A DNA stretch of 64,000 bases from Megasphaera hominis (GTDB lineage Bacteria > Bacillota > Negativicutes > Veillonellales > Megasphaeraceae), in assembly GCF_014269395.1 (NCBI RefSeq), contig NZ_JACOGK010000004.1, positions 44,543 through 108,542 of the forward strand. Direction: 5' to 3'. The notes below the pieces were generated by a model that made no database searches, was not told where the DNA came from, and saw only the letters and a program-made list of their open reading frames with translations. The translations under genes were made by a program, and so were the position numbers. Below are positions 49,658 to 58,194 of the stretch, in pieces (the first letter of the stretch is position 1; every line of letters starts with the position of its first letter).

Positions 49658-52600
49658 TTAGTCCATGTCCCGCAGGTGGCCTACGGTCTGGGGCTGTTTC
49701 GGCGCATGGTGTTTCTTGCCACTACCCAGGTTTTCAATGATGATGAAAAGCATGGGGATGATGAATACACCAAAAATCGTCGCAATAGACGTACCGAAGA
49801 CGACAGTGACACCCATGGTGACACGGGAAGCCGCGCCGGCGCCGCTTGCCAGGGCCAGCGGCACAGAGCCGACGACGAAGGCCAGGGACGTCATGATAAT
49901 CGGGCGGAGACGGATCTTTGCCGCTTCGATGGCAGCTGAAACAGGGTCCATACCACGATTATCGACACGCACCTTGGCGTATTCGATGATCAGGATGGCA
50001 TTCTTGGCGGCCAGGCCGATAACGGCGAGAAGGCCAATCTGGAAGTAAATGTTGTTCTGCTGGCTCAGGATATAGGCAAAGAAGGATGCCCCAAAGAGAC
50101 CAGCTGGTACGCTGAAGAGCACGGCAAATGGTACTTTCCAGCTTTCGTACAAGGCAGCCAGTACGAGGAAGACGAAGAGCAGAGCCAGGATGAAGACGTA
50201 AATCGTCTTGTTGCCGGCTTCAATTTCTTCACGGCTCATGCCGCTCCATTCGTACGTGTAGCCTTCGCCGAGCGTATCTGCAGCCACTTCCTGAAGCGCT
50301 TTCAGGGCGTCACCAGAGCTGGCGCCGGCACTCGGGCTGCCCTGGACCGTAATGGCCGGGTAGTCATTGAAACGGTTGATGATCGACGCCGAGCCGATTG
50401 GCTTTGGACGAACGAAGTTAGCCACCGAGACGAGGTCATTATTGGCATTGCGTACATAAATGTGGTTATTGGCATCCACGGTCTGGCGGAACTGCGGTGC
50501 TGCCTGGATGATAACCTTGAAGTTACGACCGAAGATAGTAAAGTCGTTGACCTGGTACGAGCCGTAGTACGACTGGAGGGTCGAGTACAGCGTGCTCAGG
50601 GTAACGCCTTGTTTGGCAACCTGGTCACGGTCGATGTCGAACTGGAAGCCCGGCGTATCGGCAGCGAAGGCCGTGTAGACTGAGCCGATTTCCGGACGCT
50701 GGCGGGCAGCGGCAATGAATTTCTGAGCCGTATCATTCAGCTCAGCCGTCGTGTGGCCACCGCGGTCTTCAATCTGGATGGTAAAGCCAGACGATGTGCC
50801 CATGCCGTCGATTGGCGGCGGGTTCATAGCCATGAGCTGTACCTGCGGCATCTGGGAGCCCACGCCCATAGTCTTACCGACGAGGGTATCGACGGAAAGA
50901 TCCTTAGTCGTACGTTTGCTCCAGTCGTCGAAGCTGACGAAGGCCGTCATGCCGTTGGACTTAACGCCGCCGGCAAGAATACTAAAGCCTGTAACGTTCA
51001 TGACATTGTTGACGCCAGGCTGCTGGCGGAGCCAATTGCTGATCTGCGTTGCCGCTTTTTGTGTTTCCGTCTGGGAAATCCCTTCCGGCAAGGTCGCGTT
51101 GACCATCATGAAGGCGTTATCTTCTGACGGCACGAAGCTCGTCGGCATAACGCGGAAGACGGCGCCTGTGAGAGCACAAAGAACGAGCAGGAAGGCTACG
51201 ACCCATTTCAGGTGCAGTTGCAGGTGAGCCAGGCGTATGCCGTACCAGTCGATGAGGCGGTCAAAAGCCAGGTTGAACTTTTGGAAGAACTTGTAAATGC
51301 CCTTTGGATTTTCATTGGGCTTATGGACGTTCAAGAGGGATGCGCACATGGCCGGTGTCAGGGTCAGGGCGACGAAGGCCGAAATGATGACCGACACGGC
51401 AATGGTGAGGGCGAACTGTCGGTACAGGATACCGCTCATGCCGCTCAGGAAGGCTACCGGAACGAATACGGCCGAAAGAACGCAGGCAACACCGATAACC
51501 GGATTCTGTACGTTCTGCATGGCGATGATCGTCGCCTCTCGCGGACTCTTGGCGTTATATTTTATTTCGTATTCAACGGCTTCAATAACGACGATAGCAT
51601 CATCGACGAGAAGGCCGATAGCCAAAACCATGGCGAACAAGGTCAGCGTGTTGATAGAAAAATCGAGGACCTTGAAGCAGGCAAAGGTACCTAAAAGGGA
51701 TACAGGAACAGCAATCAATGGAATGAGTGTCGAACGGCCGCTCTGCAAGAAAAGATAAACGATGAAGGCAACGAGGAGCAAGGCTTCGATGAAGGTCTGA
51801 ATAACTTCTTCAATAGAGGCCCGGACGAACTTCGTGCTATCGTAAACGACGACATAATCGAGGTCATTCGGGAAAGATTTCTTAGCATTTTCCAGGACCT
51901 TCATAGCGCCGGTGACACTCTGCATGGCGTTGGCATCAGCCGTCAGGCTGACCATGAAGCTGGCCGCGTTCTGGCCGTTCAAGTCACTGGAAATGTCATA
52001 GCTCTTCTTGCCCAGGTTGACATCGGCAATATCGCCGACACGGACCATGGAACCATCGCTGTTCCTGCGGATAATGATATTTTTAAACTGTTCTGCTGTC
52101 TGCAGACGGCCATCCGTACGCAGCGTATACTGGAAGGTCTGGTCGTTCGGCGTCGGCTGGGAGCCAATACTGCCGATAGCAGCCTGTGTATTCTGGGATT
52201 GAATAGCTGAGATGACATCCGTTGGCGTAACCTTGAGGATGCTCATCTTCATAGGATTGAGCCAAATACGCATAGCGTAGTCAGCGCCGAATTCCTGTAC
52301 GTTCCCAATACCGGGGACGGATTTCAAGGCATCCATAAAGAACTGTGTTGCATAGTTCTTCATGAACGTGGCATCATACGTGCCATTTGGGGAAACGAGG
52401 GCGAAAACCATAGCCGTCGAACTGGTCGACTTTTCTACGGTAACGCCGGTCTGCGTAACTTCTGACGGCAGTGTAGACGTAATCTGGCTGACACGGTTCT
52501 GCGTGTTGACCATGTCCATGTCGTCATCCGTGCCGGTTTCGAATTGCGCCGTCATGGAGTAAACGCCGTTATCGTTACTGGAGCTGGACATGTTGACCAG

Positions 52601-52825
52601 GCCGTCGACGCCAATCATCTGGCGTTCGATAACACTGGCAACGGTCGTGCCCAAAACATCGGCATTAGCCCCAACGTACGTCGTATATACCCGAATCTGC
52701 GGCGGCGTTACGCTAGGATATTTTGCCACCGGCAAGGTTACCATCGACAAAGCCCCGAGAATAGAAATAACCAGGGCAATAACGACGGCAAAGATAGGCC
52801 GGTCTATAAAGAACTTAGATAACAC
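49658..52825 (-). CDS. RND efflux pump inner-membrane transporter (AcrB/MexB-like, HAE1)
   Basis: A 1055-residue proton-driven multidrug pump. It starts FFIDRPIFAVVIALVISILG, has twelve hydrophobic helices and two large periplasmic loops. Motif FAMVLAIGLLVDDAIVVIEAVE in helix 4 carries the paired Asp residues of the proton relay. A cytoplasmic-end GLAAKNAILIIEYAKVRVD lies in the second half. Such pumps need an outer membrane, good evidence for a diderm. Cotranscribed with the adaptor and the TetR regulator upstream. No TolC-like outer-membrane gene adjoins it, so it must use one encoded elsewhere. Confidence 0.95.
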   Translation of the reverse strand: MLSKFFIDRPIFAVVIALVISILGALSMVTLPVAKYPSVTPPQIRVYTTYVGANADVLGTTVASVIERQMIGVDGLVNMSSSSNDNGVYSMTAQFETGTDDDMDMVNTQNRVSQITSTLPSEVTQTGVTVEKSTSSTAMVFALVSPNGTYDATFMKNYATQFFMDALKSVPGIGNVQEFGADYAMRIWLNPMKMSILKVTPTDVISAIQSQNTQAAIGSIGSQPTPNDQTFQYTLRTDGRLQTAEQFKNIIIRRNSDGSMVRVGDIADVNLGKKSYDISSDLNGQNAASFMVSLTADANAMQSVTGAMKVLENAKKSFPNDLDYVVVYDSTKFVRASIEEVIQTFIEALLLVAFIVYLFLQSGRSTLIPLIAVPVSLLGTFACFKVLDFSINTLTLFAMVLAIGLLVDDAIVVIEAVEYEIKYNAKSPREATIIAMQNVQNPVIGVACVLSAVFVPVAFLSGMSGILYRQFALTIAVSVIISAFVALTLTPAMCASLLNVHKPNENPKGIYKFFQKFNLAFDRLIDWYGIRLAHLQLHLKWVVAFLLVLCALTGAVFRVMPTSFVPSEDNAFMMVNATLPEGISQTETQKAATQISNWLRQQPGVNNVMNVTGFSILAGGVKSNGMTAFVSFDDWSKRTTKDLSVDTLVGKTMGVGSQMPQVQLMAMNPPPIDGMGTSSGFTIQIEDRGGHTTAELNDTAQKFIAAARQRPEIGSVYTAFAADTPGFQFDIDRDQVAKQGVTLSTLYSTLQSYYGSYQVNDFTIFGRNFKVIIQAAPQFRQTVDANNHIYVRNANNDLVSVANFVRPKPIGSASIINRFNDYPAITVQGSPSAGASSGDALKALQEVAADTLGEGYTYEWSGMSREEIEAGNKTIYVFILALLFVFLVLAALYESWKVPFAVLFSVPAGLFGASFFAYILSQQNNIYFQIGLLAVIGLAAKNAILIIEYAKVRVDNRGMDPVSAAIEAAKIRLRPIIMTSLAFVVGSVPLALASGAGAASRVTMGVTVVFGTSIATIFGVFIIPMLFIIIENLGSGKKHHAPKQPQTVGHLRDMD

Positions 52826-52838
52826 GATGTAGCCTCCT

Positions 52839-54002
52839 CTATTTAGACGTCGTTGTTGCAGCAGTCGAATCCTTTTCGAGTTCGGCTTTCGTCAGCAAAT
52901 TCTGATCGAGAGTTGCTCCTTTGGCTTTCTGATAGCCATCGACGATGATCGTATCGCCATCGTTGAGGCCGCTCGTAATGATCCAGAAGTTACCGACTTT
53001 CTGGCCCGGTGTGACTTCCTTCGTCTGGGCCTGGCCATTGCCGTCGATGACAGTAATGTAATATTTACCAAGTGTCTGCTGTACAGCCCGCTGCGGTACG
53101 GCTAAGGCGTTGCGCTGTACCTGCGTATCAGAAACGACCGTTGCATAGAGGCCCGGAATGAGGACATTATCGGGGTTGTCGAAGACAGCCTTGACGATAA
53201 TGGAGCCGGACGTGCCGTCCATGCCGTGGTTGATCTGCGTGACGTGGCCTTCATAGGGATACATAGTGCCATCGCTCAAGCGCAGCATGAGGTGGCTGCC
53301 CCAGTTATTAGGCATATTGCCGGTCCCCTGTTTGGTCATCTGCAGATATTCTGCTTCACTGACGGAGAATTCTACATAAACCGGATTGGTCGAGGAAATG
53401 GTGACCAGTGCCGTCGAGCCGGCTGTAGCATAGGTGCCGATAGGAACATCGTCGACATTTAATTTACCTGAAAAAGGCGCATATACAATCGTATCGTCAA
53501 CGTTATCCTGGGCTGCATCTACTTGTGCAGCGTTCGCTTCGAGAACGGCCTGCTGCTGCGCTGTAGCAGCTGCCTGGTCGGTTACGGTCTGCTGGGAAAT
53601 AGCATCCTGGCTGGCCAATTCCTGGTAGCGGCGCAAATTGAGCTGCTGATTGGCCAGGTTGGCAGCGGCCTGAGCCTGCGTAGCCTTGGCCTGAGCCAAG
53701 GCTGCATCATATTGGCGGCTGTCCAAACGAAACAGGGCCTGTCCCTGTGATACGTTCTGCCCGCCTTGTACATATTTTTCTACGACACGGCCGGAAATCT
53801 TTGGCTGTACAGGCACCTTTTCCGTAGCCGTTACGGTACCGCTGTATTCAGCAGCTACGGGCATATCTTCTGCCTGTACCTTATACGTGTTAACCTTTAC
53901 GGCTGCCTTTTGTGCCCCCTCTTGTGAGCCACAGCCGGCCAATAAGGCAACCACCGTCAGTAAGGCGATGCCTAATGTCCCTAATTTACGTTTCTGTATC
54001 AT
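52839..54002 (-). CDS. RND efflux periplasmic adaptor (AcrA/MexA-like lipoprotein)
   Basis: A 387-residue membrane-fusion protein. The signal sequence ends in LLAGC, a lipobox that anchors it to the inner membrane. PKISGRVVEKYVQGGQNVSQGQALFRLD is the lipoyl half-motif (given here as the PKISGRV and GQNVSQGQ parts). A long alanine/glutamine-rich coiled-coil hairpin follows (residues about 100-160), then the beta-barrel and membrane-proximal domains. It bridges the pump to the outer-membrane exit duct. The start overlaps the TetR stop by 17 bases; the pump starts 13 bases downstream. Confidence 0.93.
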   Translation of the reverse strand: MIQKRKLGTLGIALLTVVALLAGCGSQEGAQKAAVKVNTYKVQAEDMPVAAEYSGTVTATEKVPVQPKISGRVVEKYVQGGQNVSQGQALFRLDSRQYDAALAQAKATQAQAAANLANQQLNLRRYQELASQDAISQQTVTDQAAATAQQQAVLEANAAQVDAAQDNVDDTIVYAPFSGKLNVDDVPIGTYATAGSTALVTISSTNPVYVEFSVSEAEYLQMTKQGTGNMPNNWGSHLMLRLSDGTMYPYEGHVTQINHGMDGTSGSIIVKAVFDNPDNVLIPGLYATVVSDTQVQRNALAVPQRAVQQTLGKYYITVIDGNGQAQTKEVTPGQKVGNFWIITSGLNDGDTIIVDGYQKAKGATLDQNLLTKAELEKDSTAATTTSK

Positions 54003-54660
54003 GCAATACTAGCCCCCTGTCTTTTTTTATTCCATAAAGAATGATACGGATGCATTTTTCCATATATTCCGGGTAAGAGAAATCATCCTTCGTCTGTTCC
54101 ACATAATCTAAGACGCCATCGGATGCGCTGCGCAGTATATGCATGAGCAGCTGCTGATCGAATTCCCGGAACTCTTCACTGGTCTGGGCTTCTTGAAAGA
54201 GCCGTTCCAAAAGGCTCCAGTCCCGCTGGGAGTATTCATCCAGGCCGGCACAAATCTCAGGCATTTTGGTAAAAATCTGATTGGCCCTGCGCATGGAAAA
54301 TACACCTGTCGTACGCGTGCGGATTTTGAAAAAACCGACGAGCTTTTCTTCTGCCGAAAGGCTTGGATCCTGCAATAGTTCCAAATGCCGGTCATAAATG
54401 GCGTCCATCATGGATATCAGTGCTTCCTTGATGATTTCTTGTTTTGATGAAAAATATTCGTATAATGTCCTCTTGCTGATACACATCTTGCGGGCCAGGT
54501 CGTCCATATGGAAATCAGGCCCTTGTACTTCAATTTCATCGAGTGTCGCGTTCAGAATATCCTGTCGTATATCCTGACGCGACCGCTTGCGCATGGTACA
54601 GCGCGTCTCCTGTTGTTCTGACACGGTTTGTCGTTTCTCGTCTACTAATTCATTACTCAT
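53986..54660 (-). CDS. TetR/AcrR-family repressor of the efflux operon
   Basis: A 224-residue TetR-type regulator. After a variable N-terminal extension of about 30 residues, the helix-turn-helix reads FHMDDLARKMCISKRTLYEYFSSKQEIIKEAL, of which MCISKRTLYEYF is the recognition part. The C-terminal helical domain binds an inducer. As first gene of its operon it likely represses its own promoter and the pump genes, and is released by a pump substrate. The stop overlaps the adaptor gene. Confidence 0.9.
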   Translation of the reverse strand: MSNELVDEKRQTVSEQQETRCTMRKRSRQDIRQDILNATLDEIEVQGPDFHMDDLARKMCISKRTLYEYFSSKQEIIKEALISMMDAIYDRHLELLQDPSLSAEEKLVGFFKIRTRTTGVFSMRRANQIFTKMPEICAGLDEYSQRDWSLLERLFQEAQTSEEFREFDQQLLMHILRSASDGVLDYVEQTKDDFSYPEYMEKCIRIILYGIKKDRGLVLHDTET

Positions 54661-54702
54661 AGCATCACCTGATCTTCATCCCCTATATTAAAACTAGAAT
54701 CG

Positions 54703-54756
54703 AAAACTCAGTACCAGTTTATAGTTTAATATACCAGGCGTCATTAGTCAATGCAA
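54703..54756 (-). promoter_or_regulatory. Promoter and possible operator of the RND operon
   Basis: Read leftward: TTGCAT (54751-54756), 17 bases, TATATT (54728-54733). Just downstream, AAACT (54704-54708) and AGTTT (54716-54720) form a 5-base inverted repeat near the start point, a possible TetR-family operator. Confidence 0.5.
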
Positions 54757-54796
54757 ATAGGGCTTTGACAACAAAATTCGTGACGGGAAACACTGT

Positions 54797-55309
54797 TTAT
54801 CGTTTCAGTAAATCTTCTGCCAGTTTTTTCAGGGGCAGGATTTTTAAGAGCACAGCGGCGCAAATGGAGCCGATGAACGTATTGGGCAGGAAAGCTACGA
54901 TAAAAAACCACAAAGCAACGGCCTTGGAATCGAGGATGAAGGCTGCCAGCGGATAAGCGATGAGGCCGCCTAAGACACCTGTGCCGATGATTTCACCAAC
55001 GACGGCACCCCAAATGGAGCCGGTCTTTTTATAGAGGATCCCCGAAAGGCAGGCACCGATCATGCTGCCCGGATAGGCCAGGATCGTACCGACGCCCATG
55101 GCTATACGGATAGACGAAATACAAAAGGCGCCGGCCGTCGAATAACGCCAGCCCAAGAGCACAGCCAGGAGCACGTTGATCAAGTGCTGCAAGGGAAAGA
55201 CGCGGGCGCCGCCGAACGGAAAGGAAACGAACGGTGCCAAGAGGACGCCAAGAGCGATAAAAAGAGCTGTTAAGGTGAGTTTTTTTAATTGAATTGCCTG
55301 ATCATTCAT
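54797..55309 (-). CDS. thiW: ECF transporter S component, ThiW family
   Basis: A 170-residue membrane protein with about six helices, the substrate-binding component of an energy-coupling-factor transporter. The ThiW family is thought to import the thiazole moiety (hydroxyethylthiazole) of thiamine. LTLTALFIALGVLLAPFVSFPFGG is typical of the N-terminus (quoted only in part here: FPFGGARVFPLQHLIN). I start at 55309, where ATGA overlaps the thiM stop, not at the longer frame inside thiM. The shared EcfAAT module is not in the window. Pairing with thiM supports a thiazole-salvage unit. Confidence 0.87.
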   Translation of the reverse strand: MNDQAIQLKKLTLTALFIALGVLLAPFVSFPFGGARVFPLQHLINVLLAVLLGWRYSTAGAFCISSIRIAMGVGTILAYPGSMIGACLSGILYKKTGSIWGAVVGEIIGTGVLGGLIAYPLAAFILDSKAVALWFFIVAFLPNTFIGSICAAVLLKILPLKKLAEDLLKR

Positions 55310-56111
55310 AGCTATGCCAAACCTTTCCCAAGCTGGCATACATGTCAGCCTGCAAACTATATAACGAATCGAATAATTGCTGATGAAAGGTGCCCGGTCC
55401 CTGGCTCTTCCTGGCCGCCTGTTCACCGGCCAGGCCCATAGAAAGGACACCGCCCACGGCCGCTACAAAAGGCGACGTTACGGCTGCAAAGGACGCGATA
55501 AGCGACGTAGTCATACAGCCTGTGCCGGTCACGTAGGTCAGCATGGGCGTGCCATTTGCCAGAAGGAGGGACTGGGTCCCATCGGACATAGCGTCGACGG
55601 CGCCGGTAATGACGACAGTCGTCCCCAGGGCCTGGGCCATTTGGGTAATCAGGGCTGCCGTGACCTGGCCTTTGGCGTGGTTATCTACGCCGGGATTGAT
55701 GCCGCTCCGTCCCTGGACGAGGCAGGTTATTTCGCTAAGGTTGCCACGAATGACACTGACCGGGATTTCCTGCAAGAGCTCCCGTGCCGCTGCCGTACGG
55801 TACGCCGTGCCGCCGGCACCGACAGGGTCGAGGACAACCGGCACGCCTGCCTTAGCGGCAGCCTTGCCGGCGCGCAGCATGGACGTCAGCGTCCACGGCT
55901 GGAGGGTACCTAAGTTGAGCACCAGAGCCTGTGCGGCCCGGGCCATATCTTCTACTTCTTCCGGAGCCCAGGTCATGGTCGGTGACGCGCCAATGGCCAA
56001 GGTGGCATTGGCACAATCGTTGACCGTTACGACATTTGTAATTTGATGAATAAGAGGCCGCCGGGCCCGCAGTGTGGTGAGAGCCTGTCCGGCTGCGTGT
56101 AATACATCCAT
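55302..56111 (-). CDS. thiM: Hydroxyethylthiazole kinase
   Basis: A 269-residue ThiM that phosphorylates 4-methyl-5-(2-hydroxyethyl)thiazole in thiamine salvage. PLIHQITNVVTVNDCANATL is the family's N-terminal signature. VVLDPVGAGGTAYRTAAARE, VIRGNLSEITCL and YVTGTGCMTTSLIASFAAV (with the catalytic Cys region) follow. It overlaps thiW at the stop. No thiamine-pyrophosphate riboswitch is visible upstream; instead a yhcH-type gene precedes it by 13 bases. Confidence 0.94.
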   Translation of the reverse strand: MDVLHAAGQALTTLRARRPLIHQITNVVTVNDCANATLAIGASPTMTWAPEEVEDMARAAQALVLNLGTLQPWTLTSMLRAGKAAAKAGVPVVLDPVGAGGTAYRTAAARELLQEIPVSVIRGNLSEITCLVQGRSGINPGVDNHAKGQVTAALITQMAQALGTTVVITGAVDAMSDGTQSLLLANGTPMLTYVTGTGCMTTSLIASFAAVTSPFVAAVGGVLSMGLAGEQAARKSQGPGTFHQQLFDSLYSLQADMYASLGKVWHSYE

Positions 56112-56124
56112 AGGTGCGGCTCCT

Positions 56125-56595
56125 TTACACGTGTATTTTCATAATGATTTTGCGCACACCTGCACCCGTACCGTCCGGTGCACAGAGCGTGCGATGGCCG
56201 TCGGCCGGCGAAAAGATAGCAAAGGTGCCGGGCGTCATATGAATGACTGCATCCTTTTCCGGCGAACCGTCGTAAAACCAAAGATCCTTTTCCGGCTGGG
56301 ACGACTGGACCTGGCCTGCGTCAAAAAGTGGCTGCCAGCCAATGTCTTCGGCCCCTTCCAGGAGAAACTGGATATCCACATACTGCCGGTGTGCTTCGAT
56401 AGGCCGGTCCGCAGCCGGCGCTGTCTGTGATTCATCGACGTTAAAATAATGGGGACCGGTCAGGTCATGACGGCCGGTGGTCAAAATTTCCGGCGGCAGC
56501 AGGGCCAGTTCGGCCAGCTTTTCAACCCACGGCTGTAAGAACGACGGCACCATAGCCGTGTCTTCTTTCCACTGTTGAATATTGCCTACATACAT
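56125..56595 (-). CDS. YhcH/YjgK/YiaL-family protein
   Basis: A 156-residue cupin-like protein of the YhcH/YjgK/YiaL (DUF386) family, small metal-binding beta-barrel proteins sometimes linked to sugar or sialic-acid metabolism. GPHYFNVDESQTAPAADRPI, IEAHRQYVDIQFLLEGAED and GTFAIFSPADGHRTLCA show the His/Glu/Asp set of the family's metal site. It is the first gene of a run with thiM and thiW, an unusual pairing. The role is unknown. Confidence 0.85.
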   Translation of the reverse strand: MYVGNIQQWKEDTAMVPSFLQPWVEKLAELALLPPEILTTGRHDLTGPHYFNVDESQTAPAADRPIEAHRQYVDIQFLLEGAEDIGWQPLFDAGQVQSSQPEKDLWFYDGSPEKDAVIHMTPGTFAIFSPADGHRTLCAPDGTGAGVRKIIMKIHV

Positions 56596-56650
56596 ATAAA
56601 TCCTTCTTTCCTATACTGATAAAACTGATTTCGACTTTTACAATCTATGT

Positions 56651-56677
56651 TATAATATATATATGTTATATATTATA
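56651..56677. promoter_or_regulatory. Symmetric AT-rich divergent promoter region
   Basis: TATAATATATA...TATATATTATA is almost symmetrical, so one stretch supplies a -10 for both the rightward flavin reductase gene and the leftward yhcH-thiM-thiW run. No strong -35 is seen on either side. Confidence 0.4.
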
Positions 56678-56700
56678 CAGCTATTTAGGAGGTACCTAGT

Positions 56701-57198
56701 ATGTTAGAAGCCAAAGAATATGCAAAAATTTTTGCCGACCGCATTGCCAAGGGGGCGTTCCTCACCACCTGTGACGGCCAAAAATCCGATACGATGACTA
56801 TCGGCTGGGGCAGCGTAGGCTACATGTGGGCCATCCCGACGGTTACGGTCATGGTCCGTCAGACCCGTTTGACCAAAGAAAACCTGAACCAGGTCAAAAG
56901 CTTCACCATTTCCGTACCGGTTGATGATTCCTATAAAGACGCTATTGCCCTGTGCGGCACAAAATCGGGCCGCGATCTGGACAAATTCGCAGCTGCCGGC
57001 CTGAAATGCAAAGCTTCCAAAGCCGGTACGACACCGGTCATCGACGGCAAGGGCCTCTTGCAGCTTGAATGCACAGTCCTCTATGAACGTCTCATGGATG
57101 TCGACGCCTTGGCACCGGAATTAAAAGACAAATGGTACACAGGCGATACGGAACATACGATTTACGTCGCCAAGATTACGGACGCCTATTTGGATTAA
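56701..57198 (+). CDS. Flavin reductase-like FMN-binding split-barrel protein
   Basis: A 165-residue protein of the flavin reductase/FMN-binding split-barrel family. AFLTTCDGQKSDTMTIGWGS at the N-terminus and VMVRQTRLTKENLNQVKSF are the typical flavin-contacting strands. SFTISVPVDDSYKDAIALCG is the conserved centre, with a Cys in the usual place. Members reduce or bind FMN for a partner oxygenase or act as small redox proteins; the partner is unknown here. AGGAGG lies eight bases before the ATG; terminator after. Confidence 0.85.
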   Translation: MLEAKEYAKIFADRIAKGAFLTTCDGQKSDTMTIGWGSVGYMWAIPTVTVMVRQTRLTKENLNQVKSFTISVPVDDSYKDAIALCGTKSGRDLDKFAAAGLKCKASKAGTTPVIDGKGLLQLECTVLYERLMDVDALAPELKDKWYTGDTEHTIYVAKITDAYLD

Positions 57199-57214
57199 TG
57201 CCCCTTTAGGCAGG

Positions 57215-57248
57215 ACAGCCTGTTTCCTCGGAAACAGGCTGTTTTTTT
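57215..57248 (+). terminator. Terminator of the flavin reductase gene
   Basis: ACAGCCTGTTTCC (57215-57227) pairs with GGAAACAGGCTGT (57230-57242) with a very short loop; TTTTTTT follows and touches the ftsY stop codon. Confidence 0.75.
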
Positions 57249-58192
57249 TAGTCTTCTTCCTGTTCATGGGCTTCAACGTTGCGGTCAAAGAGAGCATCGG
57301 CAAACTGGGCCGCATCAAAGGGCCGCAGATCATCGACACCTTCGCCGACACCGACCCAGCGGACCGGTACGCCCAAGGTCCGTTTGACCGACAGGATAAC
57401 ACCGCCCTTGGCCGTGCCATCGAGCTTCGTCAGGACGACGCCCGTCAGGGGTACGACTTCGCCAAAGAGCTTGGCCTGGCTGACGGCGTTCTGGCCGGTC
57501 GTCGCATCGAGGACGAGGAGCGTTTCCTGCGGTGCACCATCAATATTCTTGCCAGCGACGCGGGCCATCTTGCGCAATTCTTCCATGAGGTTGGCCTTGA
57601 CGTGGAGACGGCCGGCTGTATCGACGAGAAGAACGTCAATATGACGGGCCTTGGCAGCCGCCGTCGCATCGAAGACGACAGCCGCAGCGTCGGCACCTTC
57701 CTGATGCTTCACGATAGGTACACCTGTCCGTTCCGCCCAGATGGTGAGCTGTTCAGACGCAGCGGCACGGAACGTATCGCCAGCGGCAACCATGACCGAC
57801 TGGCCCTGTTCTTTATAATATTTGGCTAATTTGCCAATGGTCGTCGTCTTGCCTACACCGTTGACGCCAACGATAAAAATAACCCGCGTCGTACCCGTGC
57901 AATCCGGTACAGGTTCGTTATTTTCTTCGAGGAGTTCGACAATGCACTTTTCCAAATAGGGCACGACGTCGTTGCCGTCTTTGATCTGCCGCGATTTAAC
58001 ACCTGTGCGGATCTGGTCGAGGAGATATTCTGTCGTTTCTACACCCATGTCCCCGGTGAGCATAACAGCTTCCAGGTCATCGTACATATCTTCATCGATC
58101 TTGGCGTACCCCCGTACAACCGTTTCAATATTCTTAATGAGCGAGCCCTTCGTCTTTTCCAGGCCCTTGCGCAAGCGCGAAAAAAATCCCAT
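57248..58192 (-). CDS. ftsY: Signal recognition particle receptor FtsY
   Basis: A 314-residue FtsY, the membrane-associated GTPase partner of Ffh. The acidic A domain is absent, as usual in Gram-positive and many other species. FFSRLRKGLEKTKGSLIKNI is the amphipathic membrane-binding start. G1 is GVNGVGKTTTIGKLA, G3 DTAGRLHVKANLM and G4 TKLDGTAKGG; the end VGEGVDDLRPFDAAQFADAL matches the family. It starts two bases after the smc stop. Confidence 0.96.
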   Translation of the reverse strand: MGFFSRLRKGLEKTKGSLIKNIETVVRGYAKIDEDMYDDLEAVMLTGDMGVETTEYLLDQIRTGVKSRQIKDGNDVVPYLEKCIVELLEENNEPVPDCTGTTRVIFIVGVNGVGKTTTIGKLAKYYKEQGQSVMVAAGDTFRAAASEQLTIWAERTGVPIVKHQEGADAAAVVFDATAAAKARHIDVLLVDTAGRLHVKANLMEELRKMARVAGKNIDGAPQETLLVLDATTGQNAVSQAKLFGEVVPLTGVVLTKLDGTAKGGVILSVKRTLGVPVRWVGVGEGVDDLRPFDAAQFADALFDRNVEAHEQEED

Positions 58193-58194
58193 AC

